Source: Bog-756 sp963806455
GTDB lineage: Bacteria > Actinomycetota > Acidimicrobiia > Acidimicrobiales > RAAP-2
Assembly: GCA_963806455.1 (NCBI GenBank)
Contig: CAWDXZ010000001.1
Coordinates: forward strand, 310,001-374,000
Direction of reading: 5' to 3'
Length of the DNA: 64,000 nt
The position numbers and the translations under genes are program-made. Every line of letters begins with the position of its first letter. The first letter of the stretch is position 1. Below are positions 1-8,986 of the stretch, piece after piece. The notes under the pieces were generated by a model. The model saw only the letters and a list, made by a program, of their open reading frames with translations, was not told the origin of the DNA and searched no databases.

Positions 1-1
1 C

Positions 2-346
2 GTGGTGGGGGAGCTCACGCCGATGCCCACCCGTTCCTCCAACACGGTCATGACACCGGTGGTGGCCACCTTGAAGGGACGGCCGTCCCTGCGGCCCAAC
101 CCCGCTGAGGTCGACCGGGTCTTCGACGTCGCCCTGAGCGAGCTGGCGGCCGACGGCGCCTTCCACGAGGAGTTGTGGTCGGTGCGGGACCGTCCCACCC
201 CCGCGGAACCGGTGGCGGACGAGTTCCCGGTCTGGTTCTTCGACGTGGCCGGCGAGACGGTCTGGGGTGCCACGGCCCGCACCCTCGTGGAACTGCTCAG
301 CCTGACCTTCGGCGTCGAGGTGCCCCGGTCGGCCCCCGTGCCCTGA
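2..346 (+). CDS. NUDIX hydrolase, probable CoA pyrophosphatase, C-terminal part (cut by window edge)
   Basis: The visible 114 residues match the end of NudL-type NUDIX hydrolases, which cleave CoA and related dinucleotides. Visible signatures are the segment around TPMPTRSSN, the RPNPAEVDRVFDV segment, and the closing WFFDVAGETVWGATARTLVE. The NUDIX box lies upstream of the window, so catalysis cannot be checked. The frame is open to the left edge, so the GTG at base 2 is unlikely to be the true start. The stop TGA is at 344-346. About 130 bases separate it from guaB3, which is probably transcribed on its own; a TATCGT -10-like box sits at 393-398. Confidence 0.75.
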   Translation: MVGELTPMPTRSSNTVMTPVVATLKGRPSLRPNPAEVDRVFDVALSELAADGAFHEELWSVRDRPTPAEPVADEFPVWFFDVAGETVWGATARTLVELLSLTFGVEVPRSAPVP

Positions 347-478
347 CCCGATTGGGGCGGCGACAGAGGCCCAGGCGGCCGACCCCAGGCGGTATCGTGG
401 GGCAGTCGGTCGCCCACAGTCGGAGTGGTCGCCGATCGGAGGTTCGGCAGAACTGCGACCAGGGTCCGGAGGGCACAC

Positions 479-1642
479 GTGGCTGACATAGAGATCGGCA
501 TCTTCAAATCGGGCCGGAGGGCCTACGGCTTCGATGACATCGCCATCGTGCCCAGCCGGCGGACCCGCGACCCCGAGGACGTCGACATCAGCTGGGAGAT
601 CGACGCCTACCGGTTCGAGCTGCCGCTGATGGCGGCGGCCATGGACGGCGTGGTCAGCCCGGCCACGGCCATCGAGATCGGCCGCCTCGGAGGCCTCGGG
701 GTCCTCAACCTCGAGGGCCTGTGGACCCGGTACGAGGACCCGACGCCGCTCTTCGACGAGATCCGCGAGCTCCCCGCCGAGAAGGCCACCGCCCGCATGC
801 AGCAGATGTACAGCGAGCCCGTCCAGCCGGACCTGGTCACCGAGAGGATCAAGGAGATGAAGGCGGCCGGTATCACCACGGCGGCATCGGTCACGCCCCA
901 GCGGACCCAGGCCTTCGCCGACGCCCTCCTCGCCGCCGAGCTCGATCTGCTGGTGATCCAGGGGACGGTGGTCTCGGCCGAGCACGTGTCGAAGACGGTC
1001 GAGCCGCTCAACCTCAAACGGTTCATCCGCGAGTTCGAGATCCCGGTGATCGTCGGGGGCTGCGCCTCCTACCAGGCCGGATTGCACCTGATGCGCACCG
1101 GTGCCGTCGGCGTGCTGGTCGGGGTGGGCCCGGGCAACGCCTGCACCACCCGGGGAGTGCTCGGCATCGGGGTCCCCCAGGCCACCGCCATCGCCGATGT
1201 CGCCGGAGCCCGCATGCGCCACCTCGACGAGACCGGGGTCTACTGCCATGTGATCGCCGACGGGGGCATGTCCAAGGGCGGGGACATCGCCAAGGCCATG
1301 GCCTGTGGTGCCGACGCCGTGATGCTGGGCTCCCCGCTCTCCTCGGCGGTCGAGGCGCCGGCCCGGGGGTTCCACTGGGGCATGGCCACCTTCCACCCCA
1401 CCCTCCCCCGGGGGGCCCGGGTCCGGACCACCACTCGCGGCACCCTCCAGGAGATCCTCCTCGGTCCGGCCCACGAGAACGACGGGCGCATGAACCTGTT
1501 CGGCGCCCTGCGGACGGCCATGGCCACCTGCGGGTACCAGACGGTGAAGGAGTTCCAGAAAGCCGAGGTGATGGTGGCGCCGGCCCTCCAGACCGAGGGC
1601 AAGGACCTGCAGCGCTCGCAGGGTGTCGGCATGGGCCGTTGA
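479..1642 (+). CDS. guaB3: GuaB3-type IMP dehydrogenase-related protein
   Basis: 387-residue TIM-barrel protein of the IMPDH/GMP reductase superfamily. It opens with ADIEIGIFKSGRRAYGFDD, typical of the GuaB3 (IMPDH-related 2) group, and has no room for the CBS pair of classical GuaB (about 490 aa). The nucleophile loop is GPGNACTTRG, with the catalytic Cys at residue 222; the phosphate-binding GGMSKGGDIAKA follows. In cyanobacteria GuaB3 acts as an IMP dehydrogenase; the role of the actinobacterial form is unsettled. GTG at 479 was chosen because GGAGGG at 468-473 sits 5 nt upstream; an upstream in-frame GTG at 425 lacks this. It overlaps guaA by 4 nt. Confidence 0.88.
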   Translation: MADIEIGIFKSGRRAYGFDDIAIVPSRRTRDPEDVDISWEIDAYRFELPLMAAAMDGVVSPATAIEIGRLGGLGVLNLEGLWTRYEDPTPLFDEIRELPAEKATARMQQMYSEPVQPDLVTERIKEMKAAGITTAASVTPQRTQAFADALLAAELDLLVIQGTVVSAEHVSKTVEPLNLKRFIREFEIPVIVGGCASYQAGLHLMRTGAVGVLVGVGPGNACTTRGVLGIGVPQATAIADVAGARMRHLDETGVYCHVIADGGMSKGGDIAKAMACGADAVMLGSPLSSAVEAPARGFHWGMATFHPTLPRGARVRTTTRGTLQEILLGPAHENDGRMNLFGALRTAMATCGYQTVKEFQKAEVMVAPALQTEGKDLQRSQGVGMGR

Positions 1643-3261
1643 GCCCGGGCGACCCCGGTGCCGCCGGTGCCGGCCCGATCCTGGTCGTCGACTTCGGTGC
1701 CCAGTACGCCCAACTGATCGCCCGACGGGTCCGCGAGGCCCACGTCTACTCGGAGATCGTCCCGGCCAGCTCCACGGCGGCCCAGCTGATGGCCCACCGG
1801 CCGGCCGGGATCATCCTCTCCGGGGGCCCGAAGTCGGTCAACGAGTCACCGGCCCCGACCGTCGACCCGGCCATCTACGACACCGGCGTCCCGATCCTCG
1901 GCATCTGCTACGGCGCCCAGCTGCTCACCCGGCAGCTCGGCGGCGAGGTGGCCCGAACCGGCCGGGGCGAGTACGGCAGGACACCGGTCACGCTCACCGG
2001 GTCCTCACCCCTGTTCTTCGACTGGCCCGGCACCGTCGAGGTCTGGATGAGCCACGGTGATGCCATCACGTCCGTCCCCCCTGGGTTCGTGGCCACCGCC
2101 AGCAGCCCCGACGCGCCCATCGCCGCCCTGCACGACCCGGACAAAGCCATCTACGGCGTGCAGTTCCACCCCGAGGTGGTCCACACCGAGCGGGGGAGCG
2201 ACCTCTTCGAGCGGTTCCTCTTCGACGTCTGCCACTGCCTGCCGCTGTGGACCCACACCTCGATCATCGAGTCGCAGGTCGGGGCGATCCGGGACCAGGT
2301 GGGCTCGGTGCCGGTGCTGTGCGCCCTGTCGGGGGGCGTCGACTCCGCGGTGGCCGCCGCCCTCGTCCACAAGGCCGTCGGCGACCAGCTCACCTGCGTC
2401 TACGTCGACACCGGGCTCATGCGTGCACACGAGAGCGAGCAGGTCGAAGAGACCTTCCGCCGTCAGTTCCGGGTCGACCTGGTGCACGTGAAGGCGGCCG
2501 ACCGGTTCTTCGAGGCCCTCCGCGGGGTCACCGAACCCGAGGCCAAGCGGAAGATCATCGGTGAGCTCTTCATCCGGATCTTCGAGGAGGTCGCCCGCGA
2601 TCTGGTCATCGAGGGGTTCGACCCGGACGGTGACGGCCGGGCGCAGCCCGGGGGGCCCAGCACCGATCGCCTGGCCGCCGGCTACCTGGTCCAGGGCACC
2701 CTCTACCCCGACGTCATCGAATCGGGCTCGGACGCCGCCGCCACCATCAAATCCCATCACAACGTCGGGGGCCTCCCGGCGGACCTGGCCTTCGACCTGG
2801 TCGAGCCGCTCCGACTGCTCTTCAAGGACGAGGTCCGGGCCGTCGGTGAGGAGCTCGGGCTCCCTCCCGACATCGTGTGGCGACAGCCCTTCCCCGGACC
2901 GGGGCTGGCCGTCCGCATCGTGGGCGAGGTGACGCCGGAGCGGGCAGAGATCCTGCGGGCGGCCGACGCCATCGTGGTCGAGGAGGTCCGGCGGGCCGGG
3001 CTCTACCGCCAGCTGTGGCAGAGCTTCGCCGTCCTGCCCGCGGTGCGGACCGTGGGCGTGATGGGGGACGGGAGGACCTACGCCTACCCCGTCGTCATCC
3101 GCGCCGTCACGAGCGACGATGCCATGACAGCCGATTGGGCGCGCCTTCCCTACGACCTGCTGGAGCGACTCTCCTCTCGGATCATCAACGAGGTGGAGGG
3201 TGTCAACCGGGTGGCCCTGGACATCACCTCCAAGCCGCCCGGCACCATCGAGTGGGAATGA
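1639..3261 (+). CDS. guaA: GMP synthase (glutamine-hydrolysing)
   Basis: Makes GMP from XMP, ATP and glutamine. The N-terminal class I glutamine amidotransferase begins at ILVVDFGAQYAQLIARRV and has the nucleophile Cys90 in GICYGAQ and the His/Glu pair in QFHPE. The ATP-pyrophosphatase P-loop SGGVDS is at about residue 231. The C-terminal dimerisation domain ends in PPGTIEWE. At 540 aa it is slightly long: about 17 extra residues, rich in Gly/Asp/Pro, lie near residues 325-340 before LVQGTLYPDVIESG. The start is TTG, overlapping the guaB3 stop as TTGA, since no ATG/GTG is in frame nearby. It overlaps pcrA by 4 nt (ATGA), so guaB3-guaA-pcrA are coupled. Confidence 0.93.
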   Translation: MSPGDPGAAGAGPILVVDFGAQYAQLIARRVREAHVYSEIVPASSTAAQLMAHRPAGIILSGGPKSVNESPAPTVDPAIYDTGVPILGICYGAQLLTRQLGGEVARTGRGEYGRTPVTLTGSSPLFFDWPGTVEVWMSHGDAITSVPPGFVATASSPDAPIAALHDPDKAIYGVQFHPEVVHTERGSDLFERFLFDVCHCLPLWTHTSIIESQVGAIRDQVGSVPVLCALSGGVDSAVAAALVHKAVGDQLTCVYVDTGLMRAHESEQVEETFRRQFRVDLVHVKAADRFFEALRGVTEPEAKRKIIGELFIRIFEEVARDLVIEGFDPDGDGRAQPGGPSTDRLAAGYLVQGTLYPDVIESGSDAAATIKSHHNVGGLPADLAFDLVEPLRLLFKDEVRAVGEELGLPPDIVWRQPFPGPGLAVRIVGEVTPERAEILRAADAIVVEEVRRAGLYRQLWQSFAVLPAVRTVGVMGDGRTYAYPVVIRAVTSDDAMTADWARLPYDLLERLSSRIINEVEGVNRVALDITSKPPGTIEWE

Positions 3262-5747
3262 CCGGGACGGGCGGGAGCGCCGACCAGCTCCCTCCGGAGG
3301 CCCCGGGGCCGGCGGAGAAGACCGGGACGCGGTCGGACAACCGGGCTCCGGCCGACCTCGACGCCCTGGTGGCCGGTCTGACCCCGTCCCAGCGCGATTC
3401 GGTCGTGCACCGGGGCGGCCCGCTGCTGATCGTGGCCGGGGCCGGGTCGGGCAAGACCCGGGTGCTCACCCGCCGCATCGCCCATCTGATCGCCACCCGT
3501 GACGCCGCCCCCTGGCAGGTACTCGCCATCACCTTCACCAACAAGGCGGCCGACGAGATGCGCCGCCGCGTCATGGAGCTGGTCGGCCCCCGGGCGGGAC
3601 GCATGTGGGTGTCCACCTTCCACTCGGCCTGCGTCCGCATCCTGCGGGCCCACGGCGAGCACCTGGGCTACAAGGGATCCTTCACCATCTACGACGAGGC
3701 CGACTCCCGCCGCCTGACCGAGATCGTCTGTCGTGAGCTCGACATCGACACCAAGAAGCTCTCGCCCCGGTCGATCCTCGGCCAGATCAGCCAAGCCAAG
3801 TCCGGCCAGCAGGGACCCGAGGAGTACCGGGCCTCCGCCCTCACCATCTTCGACCGCCGGGTGGCCGACGTGTTCGACGAGTACCAGCAACGGCTGGTGG
3901 CGGCCAATGCCATGGACTTCGACGACCTCCTTCTCAACACGGTGCGCCTGTTCCGCTCCCATCCCGATGTGCTCGAGCACTACCGGTCGCGGTTCACCCA
4001 CGTGCTCATCGACGAGTACCAGGACACCAACGCGGTACAGAACACCATGGCCGTGCAGCTGGCCGGGGGCCATCGCAACATCGTGGTGGTCGGTGACAGC
4101 GACCAGTCCGTCTACCGGTTCCGCGGTGCCGACATCTCCAACATCCTCGACTTCGAGCACGCCTTCCCCGACGCCACGGCCATCACCCTCGACCAGAACT
4201 TCCGCTCCACCCAGACGATCCTCGACGCCGCCAACGCCGTGATCACCAACAACGTCTCACGCAAGCCGAAGACGCTGTGGACCGACATCGGGGAGGGCGA
4301 GCCGATCACCCGTTACCGGGCCGAGGACGAGTACGACGAAGCCGAATGGCTGGCCCACGAGATGACCCGACTGCACGACCATGGCCTCCGCTGGGGCGAC
4401 GTGGCCGTGTTCTACCGGACGAACAGCCAGAGCCGGGCCCTCGAGGAGGCGCTCGTCCGGGCGGAGGTCCCCTACAAGGTCGTGGGGGGCACCCGGTTCT
4501 ACGACCGGCGTGAGGTCAAAGACGTCCTCGCCTACCTGCGGGTCCTGGTCAACCCGGACGACGAGGTCAGCTGGCGGCGCATCGTGAACGTGCCCAAGCG
4601 GGGCGTCGGCGAGACCTCGGTGGCCAAGCTGGCCGGGTGGTCGGGCCTCCACGGATCGTCGTTCGGCGAGGCCGTCGCCCACGCCGGTGAGGCCGGGCTG
4701 CCGGGCAAGGCCGCCGCCGCCCTCCTCGAGCTGTCGTCGCGGCTCGAGGAGCTGCGTTCCCGCATGCTCCTGCCCGAGCTGGTGGACGAGGACGGTGTGG
4801 CCGTCGCCCCCGACCCCGGCGCCGAGCTCTGGGCCAGCACCGGGCCGGAGTCGGTGTCGGGCCGGGGCCGGGACGGGTCCCCGCCCCACCGCGTCGACGG
4901 CGGGCCGGGGACCGAGGCGCCCGACGCCGTCCTGCTCGGGCCCGGCGAGCTGGTCACGGCCATCGTCGAACAGACCGGCTACCGGTCCGAGCTCCTCGCC
5001 GAGGGCACCATCGAGGCCCTCGGCCGGGTGGAGAACGTCGACGAGCTGGTCGGGGTGGCATCCGAGTACCGTACGCTGGCCGAGTTCCTGGAGGCGGCCT
5101 CGCTGGTGGCCGACTCGGACGAGCTCGAGGGCGACGGGACGAGGGTGTCGCTCATGACCATGCACATCGCCAAGGGGCTCGAGTTCCCGGCCGTGTTCCT
5201 GGTCGGCATGGAGGACGGGATCTTCCCCCATCTGCGTTCGCTGGGCGACCCGGTCGAGCTGGAGGAGGAGCGCCGGCTCTGCTACGTGGGCATCACCCGG
5301 GCCGAGCGGCGGCTGTACGTCTCCCACGCCTGGAGCCGAATGCTGTGGGGCAGCTCCAGCAGCAACATCCCGAGCCGGTTCCTCAACGAGATCCCCACCG
5401 AGCTCATCCGCGACGCGCCGGGGAGCACCGGCCGGGGCTGGTCACGACGCCCGGGCGGCGGCGGGGACGACGAAGGCGGGACCCCGGGTCGCAGCGTGTT
5501 CGGCCGGGGTGTCGCCCGGGGCGACGGCGAGTTCGACGCCGCCGGCCGCCGCCGGCGCTACCCGCCCTCCACCGGAGCCGAGCAGCTCGGTCTGGTGGCG
5601 GGGGACGCGGTCGTGCACGGCAAATGGGGAGAGGGGCGGGTCCTCCAGGCCAAGGGCGCCGGCGAGGAGGCGGAGGCCGTGGTGCAGTTCGAGACGGTCG
5701 GCCGCAAGCAACTGCTGCTGCGGATGGCACCGCTCAAACGGGCCTGA
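3258..5747 (+). CDS. pcrA: ATP-dependent DNA helicase PcrA/UvrD
   Basis: 829-residue SF1A 3'-5' helicase for nucleotide-excision repair and replication-fork restart. Motifs in order: I AGAGSGKTRVLTRR (about residue 60), Ia TFTNKAADEMRRR, II DEYQDTN, III VVGDSDQSVYRFRGAD, IV LDQNFRSTQTIL, V MTMHIAKGLEFPAVFLVG, VI CYVGITRAERRLYVS. A Gly/Arg-rich linker leads to a Tudor-like C-terminal segment (DAVVHGKWGEGRVLQAKG) that binds RNA polymerase in other PcrA proteins. An acidic, Pro/Gly-rich insert sits at about residues 510-555. ATG overlaps the guaA stop. Pairing with downstream sucCD and purNH resembles the Mycobacterium uvrD1 locus. Confidence 0.95.
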   Translation: MTGTGGSADQLPPEAPGPAEKTGTRSDNRAPADLDALVAGLTPSQRDSVVHRGGPLLIVAGAGSGKTRVLTRRIAHLIATRDAAPWQVLAITFTNKAADEMRRRVMELVGPRAGRMWVSTFHSACVRILRAHGEHLGYKGSFTIYDEADSRRLTEIVCRELDIDTKKLSPRSILGQISQAKSGQQGPEEYRASALTIFDRRVADVFDEYQQRLVAANAMDFDDLLLNTVRLFRSHPDVLEHYRSRFTHVLIDEYQDTNAVQNTMAVQLAGGHRNIVVVGDSDQSVYRFRGADISNILDFEHAFPDATAITLDQNFRSTQTILDAANAVITNNVSRKPKTLWTDIGEGEPITRYRAEDEYDEAEWLAHEMTRLHDHGLRWGDVAVFYRTNSQSRALEEALVRAEVPYKVVGGTRFYDRREVKDVLAYLRVLVNPDDEVSWRRIVNVPKRGVGETSVAKLAGWSGLHGSSFGEAVAHAGEAGLPGKAAAALLELSSRLEELRSRMLLPELVDEDGVAVAPDPGAELWASTGPESVSGRGRDGSPPHRVDGGPGTEAPDAVLLGPGELVTAIVEQTGYRSELLAEGTIEALGRVENVDELVGVASEYRTLAEFLEAASLVADSDELEGDGTRVSLMTMHIAKGLEFPAVFLVGMEDGIFPHLRSLGDPVELEEERRLCYVGITRAERRLYVSHAWSRMLWGSSSSNIPSRFLNEIPTELIRDAPGSTGRGWSRRPGGGGDDEGGTPGRSVFGRGVARGDGEFDAAGRRRRYPPSTGAEQLGLVAGDAVVHGKWGEGRVLQAKGAGEEAEAVVQFETVGRKQLLLRMAPLKRA

Positions 5748-5774
5748 GGGCGGGCGGCCAGTGGGGGACGACCG

Positions 5775-6572
5775 GTGACCAAGCAGATCCCCAAGCGACG
5801 GTACGAGGAGGAGCTCCTGGCCCTCCAGGGCGAGCTGGCCACCATGGGCGAGTGGATCCGCCAGAACGGCGACCGGGTGGTGGTGGTGTTCGAGGGCCGC
5901 GACGCCGCCGGTAAGGGTGGGGTGATCAAGCGGATCTCCCAGTACCTGAGCCCGAGGGTGTGCCGCATCGTCGCCCTGCCCACGCCCACCGAACGCGAGC
6001 GGGGCCAGTGGTACTTCCAGCGCTACGTGAGCCATCTCCCCGCCGCCGGTGAGATGGCCCTGTTCGACCGCAGCTGGTACAACCGGGCCGGGGTGGAGCG
6101 GGTCATGGGGTTCTGCACCGACGACGAATACCGGCGGTTTCTGCGCCAGTGCCCGGTCTTCGAGCGGCAGCTCATCGAAGACGGCATGATCCTCATCAAG
6201 TACTGGTTCTCCGTCAGCGACGAGGAGCAGGAGCGGAGGTTCCAGAGCCGGGTGGACGACCCGTTGCGGCGGTGGAAGCTGACCACCATCGACCTCGAGG
6301 CCAGGCAGCGCTGGGTCGACTACTCCCGGGCGAAGGACGCCATGTTCCGGGCGACCGACACCGCCGACTCCCCTTGGTTCGTGGTCGAGGCCGATGACAA
6401 GCGACGGGCCAGGCTCAACTGCATCGCCCACCTGTTGAGCCAGGTCCCCTACCAGCCGATCGGCCGAGCCGAGCTGACCCTGCCCGCCCGCCGGCGTGAG
6501 GACCGCTACCGGCGCCCGGCCCGCGCCCTGTACACCTACGTCCCCGACTACGCCGGCACCCTCGGCCGGTAG
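5775..6572 (+). CDS. ppk2: Polyphosphate kinase 2
   Basis: 265-residue PPK2-family enzyme that transfers phosphate between polyphosphate and nucleotides. Walker A is EGRDAAGKGG (about residue 42), the lid/Walker B segment is FDRSWYNRAGVERVMGF, and the basic tail RRKE-type segment ends in YTYVPDYAGTLGR. A single PPK2 domain of this length is usual for class I. The GTG start at 5775 is preceded by GGGGGA (5763-5768). It follows pcrA by 27 nt and may be cotranscribed. It ends 21 nt before the convergent dprE2 stop. Nucleotide preference (ADP or GDP) cannot be read from sequence. Confidence 0.92.
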   Translation: MTKQIPKRRYEEELLALQGELATMGEWIRQNGDRVVVVFEGRDAAGKGGVIKRISQYLSPRVCRIVALPTPTERERGQWYFQRYVSHLPAAGEMALFDRSWYNRAGVERVMGFCTDDEYRRFLRQCPVFERQLIEDGMILIKYWFSVSDEEQERRFQSRVDDPLRRWKLTTIDLEARQRWVDYSRAKDAMFRATDTADSPWFVVEADDKRRARLNCIAHLLSQVPYQPIGRAELTLPARRREDRYRRPARALYTYVPDYAGTLGR

Positions 6573-6593
6573 GCGACGGGCACCCGACGGATC

Positions 6594-7355
6594 TCACCCG
6601 GGCAGGCGCCGCCAGACCACCCGCGGCAGCACGCGCATGGCGGCGAAGACCCCCCGGAGGGCCGGGGGGACGTAGACCACTCCCGCCCCGGAGGCGATGC
6701 CGGCCACGACGGCATTCGCCACCGTTTCGGGGATGGTGGCGAACGGGGCCGGTGTCATCCCCTCGGTCATGCGGCCGACGACGAAACCGGGGCGCACGAT
6801 CATCACCCGGACCCCACTGCCCTCCAGGGCGTCGCCGAGGCCCTGGCAGAACGCGTCCAGCCCGGCCTTGGACGACCCGTAGATGAAGTTGGCCCGCCGG
6901 GCCCGAAGGCCGGCCACCGAGGACAGCACCACCAGCCGGCCGTGACCCTGGTGGCGGAGGCGGGCGGCCACGGCCAGCATGGCCGACGCCGGCCCGGTGA
7001 AGTTGGTGTCGATCACCGCGGCCGCGGCGACCGGGTCGACCTCGTCGTGGTCCTGGTCGCCGAGCACGCCGGCCGCCACGATGACCAGGTCGATGTCGCC
7101 GAACCGGTCGAAGACCTGGTCGACGAACTGGCCGTGACCGGCGACATCGGTGGCCTCGAAGGGCACGGCCTCCGAGACGTCGGCCCCGTTCGCCTTGGCC
7201 CGGTCGACCGCCTGGGACAGGCGGGTCCCCTCCCGACCGGCCAGCACGACGGTCCGGCAACGGGCCGGCACCAGCTTGTCCAGGATGGCCTGGGCGATCT
7301 CGGAGGAGCCCCCGAGCACCAGCACGGACTGCGGTCTGCCGATGGCGTCGATCAT
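6594..7355 (-). CDS. dprE2: Decaprenylphosphoryl-2-keto-ribose reductase (SDR family)
   Basis: 253-residue short-chain dehydrogenase. The cofactor loop is VLGGSSEIAQAI, the Asn is in VAAGVLGD, and the active site is Ser (LSSVAG), Tyr and Lys (YGSSKAGLD). It is the last gene of a three-gene leftward operon and overlaps dprE1 by 4 nt (ATGA). In mycobacteria DprE2 completes the epimerisation of decaprenylphosphoryl-ribose to -arabinose. The generic SDR fold alone would not give this call; the order ubiA-dprE1-dprE2 does. An aberrant role in another polyprenyl-sugar pathway is possible. Confidence 0.85.
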   Translation of the reverse strand: MIDAIGRPQSVLVLGGSSEIAQAILDKLVPARCRTVVLAGREGTRLSQAVDRAKANGADVSEAVPFEATDVAGHGQFVDQVFDRFGDIDLVIVAAGVLGDQDHDEVDPVAAAAVIDTNFTGPASAMLAVAARLRHQGHGRLVVLSSVAGLRARRANFIYGSSKAGLDAFCQGLGDALEGSGVRVMIVRPGFVVGRMTEGMTPAPFATIPETVANAVVAGIASGAGVVYVPPALRGVFAAMRVLPRVVWRRLPG

Positions 7356-8986
7356 GTCCCAGCCCGTCCTGTCCTCGGTGGTGCCTTCGTCGTCGGTTGA
7401 CCGTTCGCTCCGGTGGCCCTGGGCCGGCCCGCCTGCGGCCCGTTCCCCCCGGCCACCGGGTCCTTCGGAGCCACCTCCGCGGAGGTGGCTTTCGAGGCCG
7501 TTCCCTTGGCCGGGGCCCGCTTGGCCGGGGCCCGCTTGGCCGGGGCCCGTCGGGCCCCCCGCCGGGCGGCCGCCGGCCGTGCCGCCCGGGCATTCTCGCC
7601 GCACAGACCCAGGCGCCGACCGAGGTCCGACTGCAGGACCCCGTCCGGGTCGACCCGCTGCCGGACAGCCAGCCACTCGTCGACCCGAGGGTACATGGAG
7701 CGGAAGGCGGCGGGGGAGACCCGCGAGTCCTTGGCCAGGTAGATCCGTCCGCCGGCCTCGGTGACCTCCCGGTCCAGCTGGTCGAGGAGCTCGGGCAGCG
7801 CATGGTGGCCGACCGGGAGGTCGAGCGCCAGCGTCCACCCCGGCAGGGGGAAGGACAGCGGGCCCGGGTCGGCCGGACCGAAGCGCTTCAGCACGGCGAG
7901 GAAGCTGGCCAGTTTGATCTGGGTGAGCCGCTCGATGATCCGGCGCACCGTCTCGGCCTGCTCGTCTGGGACGACCAGTTGGTACTGGAGGAACCCTCGG
8001 GCCCCGTAGAGACGGTTCCAGTCACCCACTCCGTCGAGCGGGTGGAAGAAGCCGGCCATGTGGACCGGCTTGCCCATCCGGTGCCGGGGCGCCTTGCGGA
8101 ACCAGAGCTCGTTGAACGCCCCGACTGTCAGGGGATTGAGCAGGCCGCTGGGCGGTGTGAGGGGCACCCGGGCCAGGGTGCGGGGCGTGAAGGCCCGGGC
8201 GCGGTCGGGGCTGCGCCGGAGCCGCTCGGGGAGATCCTCGAGGCGGGCGTGGTCGCCGCGGGTGAGCACCGACCGCCCCAGCCGACGACCGGTCGACTGG
8301 CAGTCGATCCAGGCCACCGAGTAGCGATAGGCGTCGTCACCGTTCAGCATCAGGTCCATGGCCGTGTCGAGGTCGGGAGCACGCTCGGTGTCGACCAGCA
8401 TGTAGCTGGTCTCGACCGGGATCATCTGCAGGGTGGCGTCGAGCACCACCCCGGTGAGGCCCATGCCCCCGGCAGTCGCCCAGAAGAGGTCGGGGTCGGC
8501 GGTCTTCGACACCACCACCGTCCCGGTCGGGGTGGCCAGGGTGGCCTGGATCACGTGGGAGCAGAAGCTCCCGTCGACGTGGTGGTTCTTGCCATGGATG
8601 TCGGCGGCGATGGCCCCGCCCACCGTCACCAGGCGGGTGCCCGGCGTCACCGGCACGAACCAGCCGAGCGGCACCAGACGGGCCATCAGCGTCTCGAGGC
8701 TGACCCCGGCGCCGACGGTGACCACCCCGGTGTCGAGGTCGACCCGGTGGACACCGTCCAGCCAGGTGGCGTCGACCACCGTGCCTCCGGCGTTTTGGGC
8801 CGCGTCCCCGTAGCTGCGCCCCAGCCCCCGGGCGATGATGCCCCGATCCGAGCCGCGGCCCGAGATCGCCCGGGACAGGGCCTGGTCGACGATGTCGGGG
8901 TGGAGGGGGTGGAGGAGCTCGGCCGAGGTCGGGGCGGTCCGGCCCCAGCCGGTCAGCAGGGCCCGCCGGCCCCGGGGCGCGCTCAT
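7352..8986 (-). CDS. dprE1: Decaprenylphosphoryl-ribose 2-oxidase (FAD oxidase) with Lys/Ala/Pro-rich tail
   Basis: 544-residue VAO-family FAD oxidase. FAD-binding segments are ARGLGRSYGDAAQNAGG and TVGGAIAADIHGKNHH (His of the HGKNHH motif present). The substrate domain contains FLQYQLVVP, LAVLKRFG, GWTLALDLP and LAKDSRVS, with the catalytic-site Lys retained. The residue aligned to mycobacterial Cys387, the covalent target of benzothiazinones, is Ala387 here (codon 7826-7828). After about residue 460 comes a basic, low-complexity tail of roughly 80 residues with AKRAP repeats, absent from the usual 460-aa enzyme. It overlaps ubiA and dprE2 by 4 nt each. Confidence 0.9.
   Translation of the reverse strand: MSAPRGRRALLTGWGRTAPTSAELLHPLHPDIVDQALSRAISGRGSDRGIIARGLGRSYGDAAQNAGGTVVDATWLDGVHRVDLDTGVVTVGAGVSLETLMARLVPLGWFVPVTPGTRLVTVGGAIAADIHGKNHHVDGSFCSHVIQATLATPTGTVVVSKTADPDLFWATAGGMGLTGVVLDATLQMIPVETSYMLVDTERAPDLDTAMDLMLNGDDAYRYSVAWIDCQSTGRRLGRSVLTRGDHARLEDLPERLRRSPDRARAFTPRTLARVPLTPPSGLLNPLTVGAFNELWFRKAPRHRMGKPVHMAGFFHPLDGVGDWNRLYGARGFLQYQLVVPDEQAETVRRIIERLTQIKLASFLAVLKRFGPADPGPLSFPLPGWTLALDLPVGHHALPELLDQLDREVTEAGGRIYLAKDSRVSPAAFRSMYPRVDEWLAVRQRVDPDGVLQSDLGRRLGLCGENARAARPAAARRGARRAPAKRAPAKRAPAKGTASKATSAEVAPKDPVAGGNGPQAGRPRATGANGQPTTKAPPRTGRAGT
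7506..7550. repeat. Three tandem 15-bp units in the dprE1 tail
   Basis: The unit TTGGCCGGGGCCCGC occurs at 7506-7520 and 7521-7535, and a third copy with one change at 7536-7550. It is in frame and encodes the repeated Ala-Lys-Arg-Ala-Pro block of the DprE1 tail, so copy number can change without a frameshift. Confidence 0.85.
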
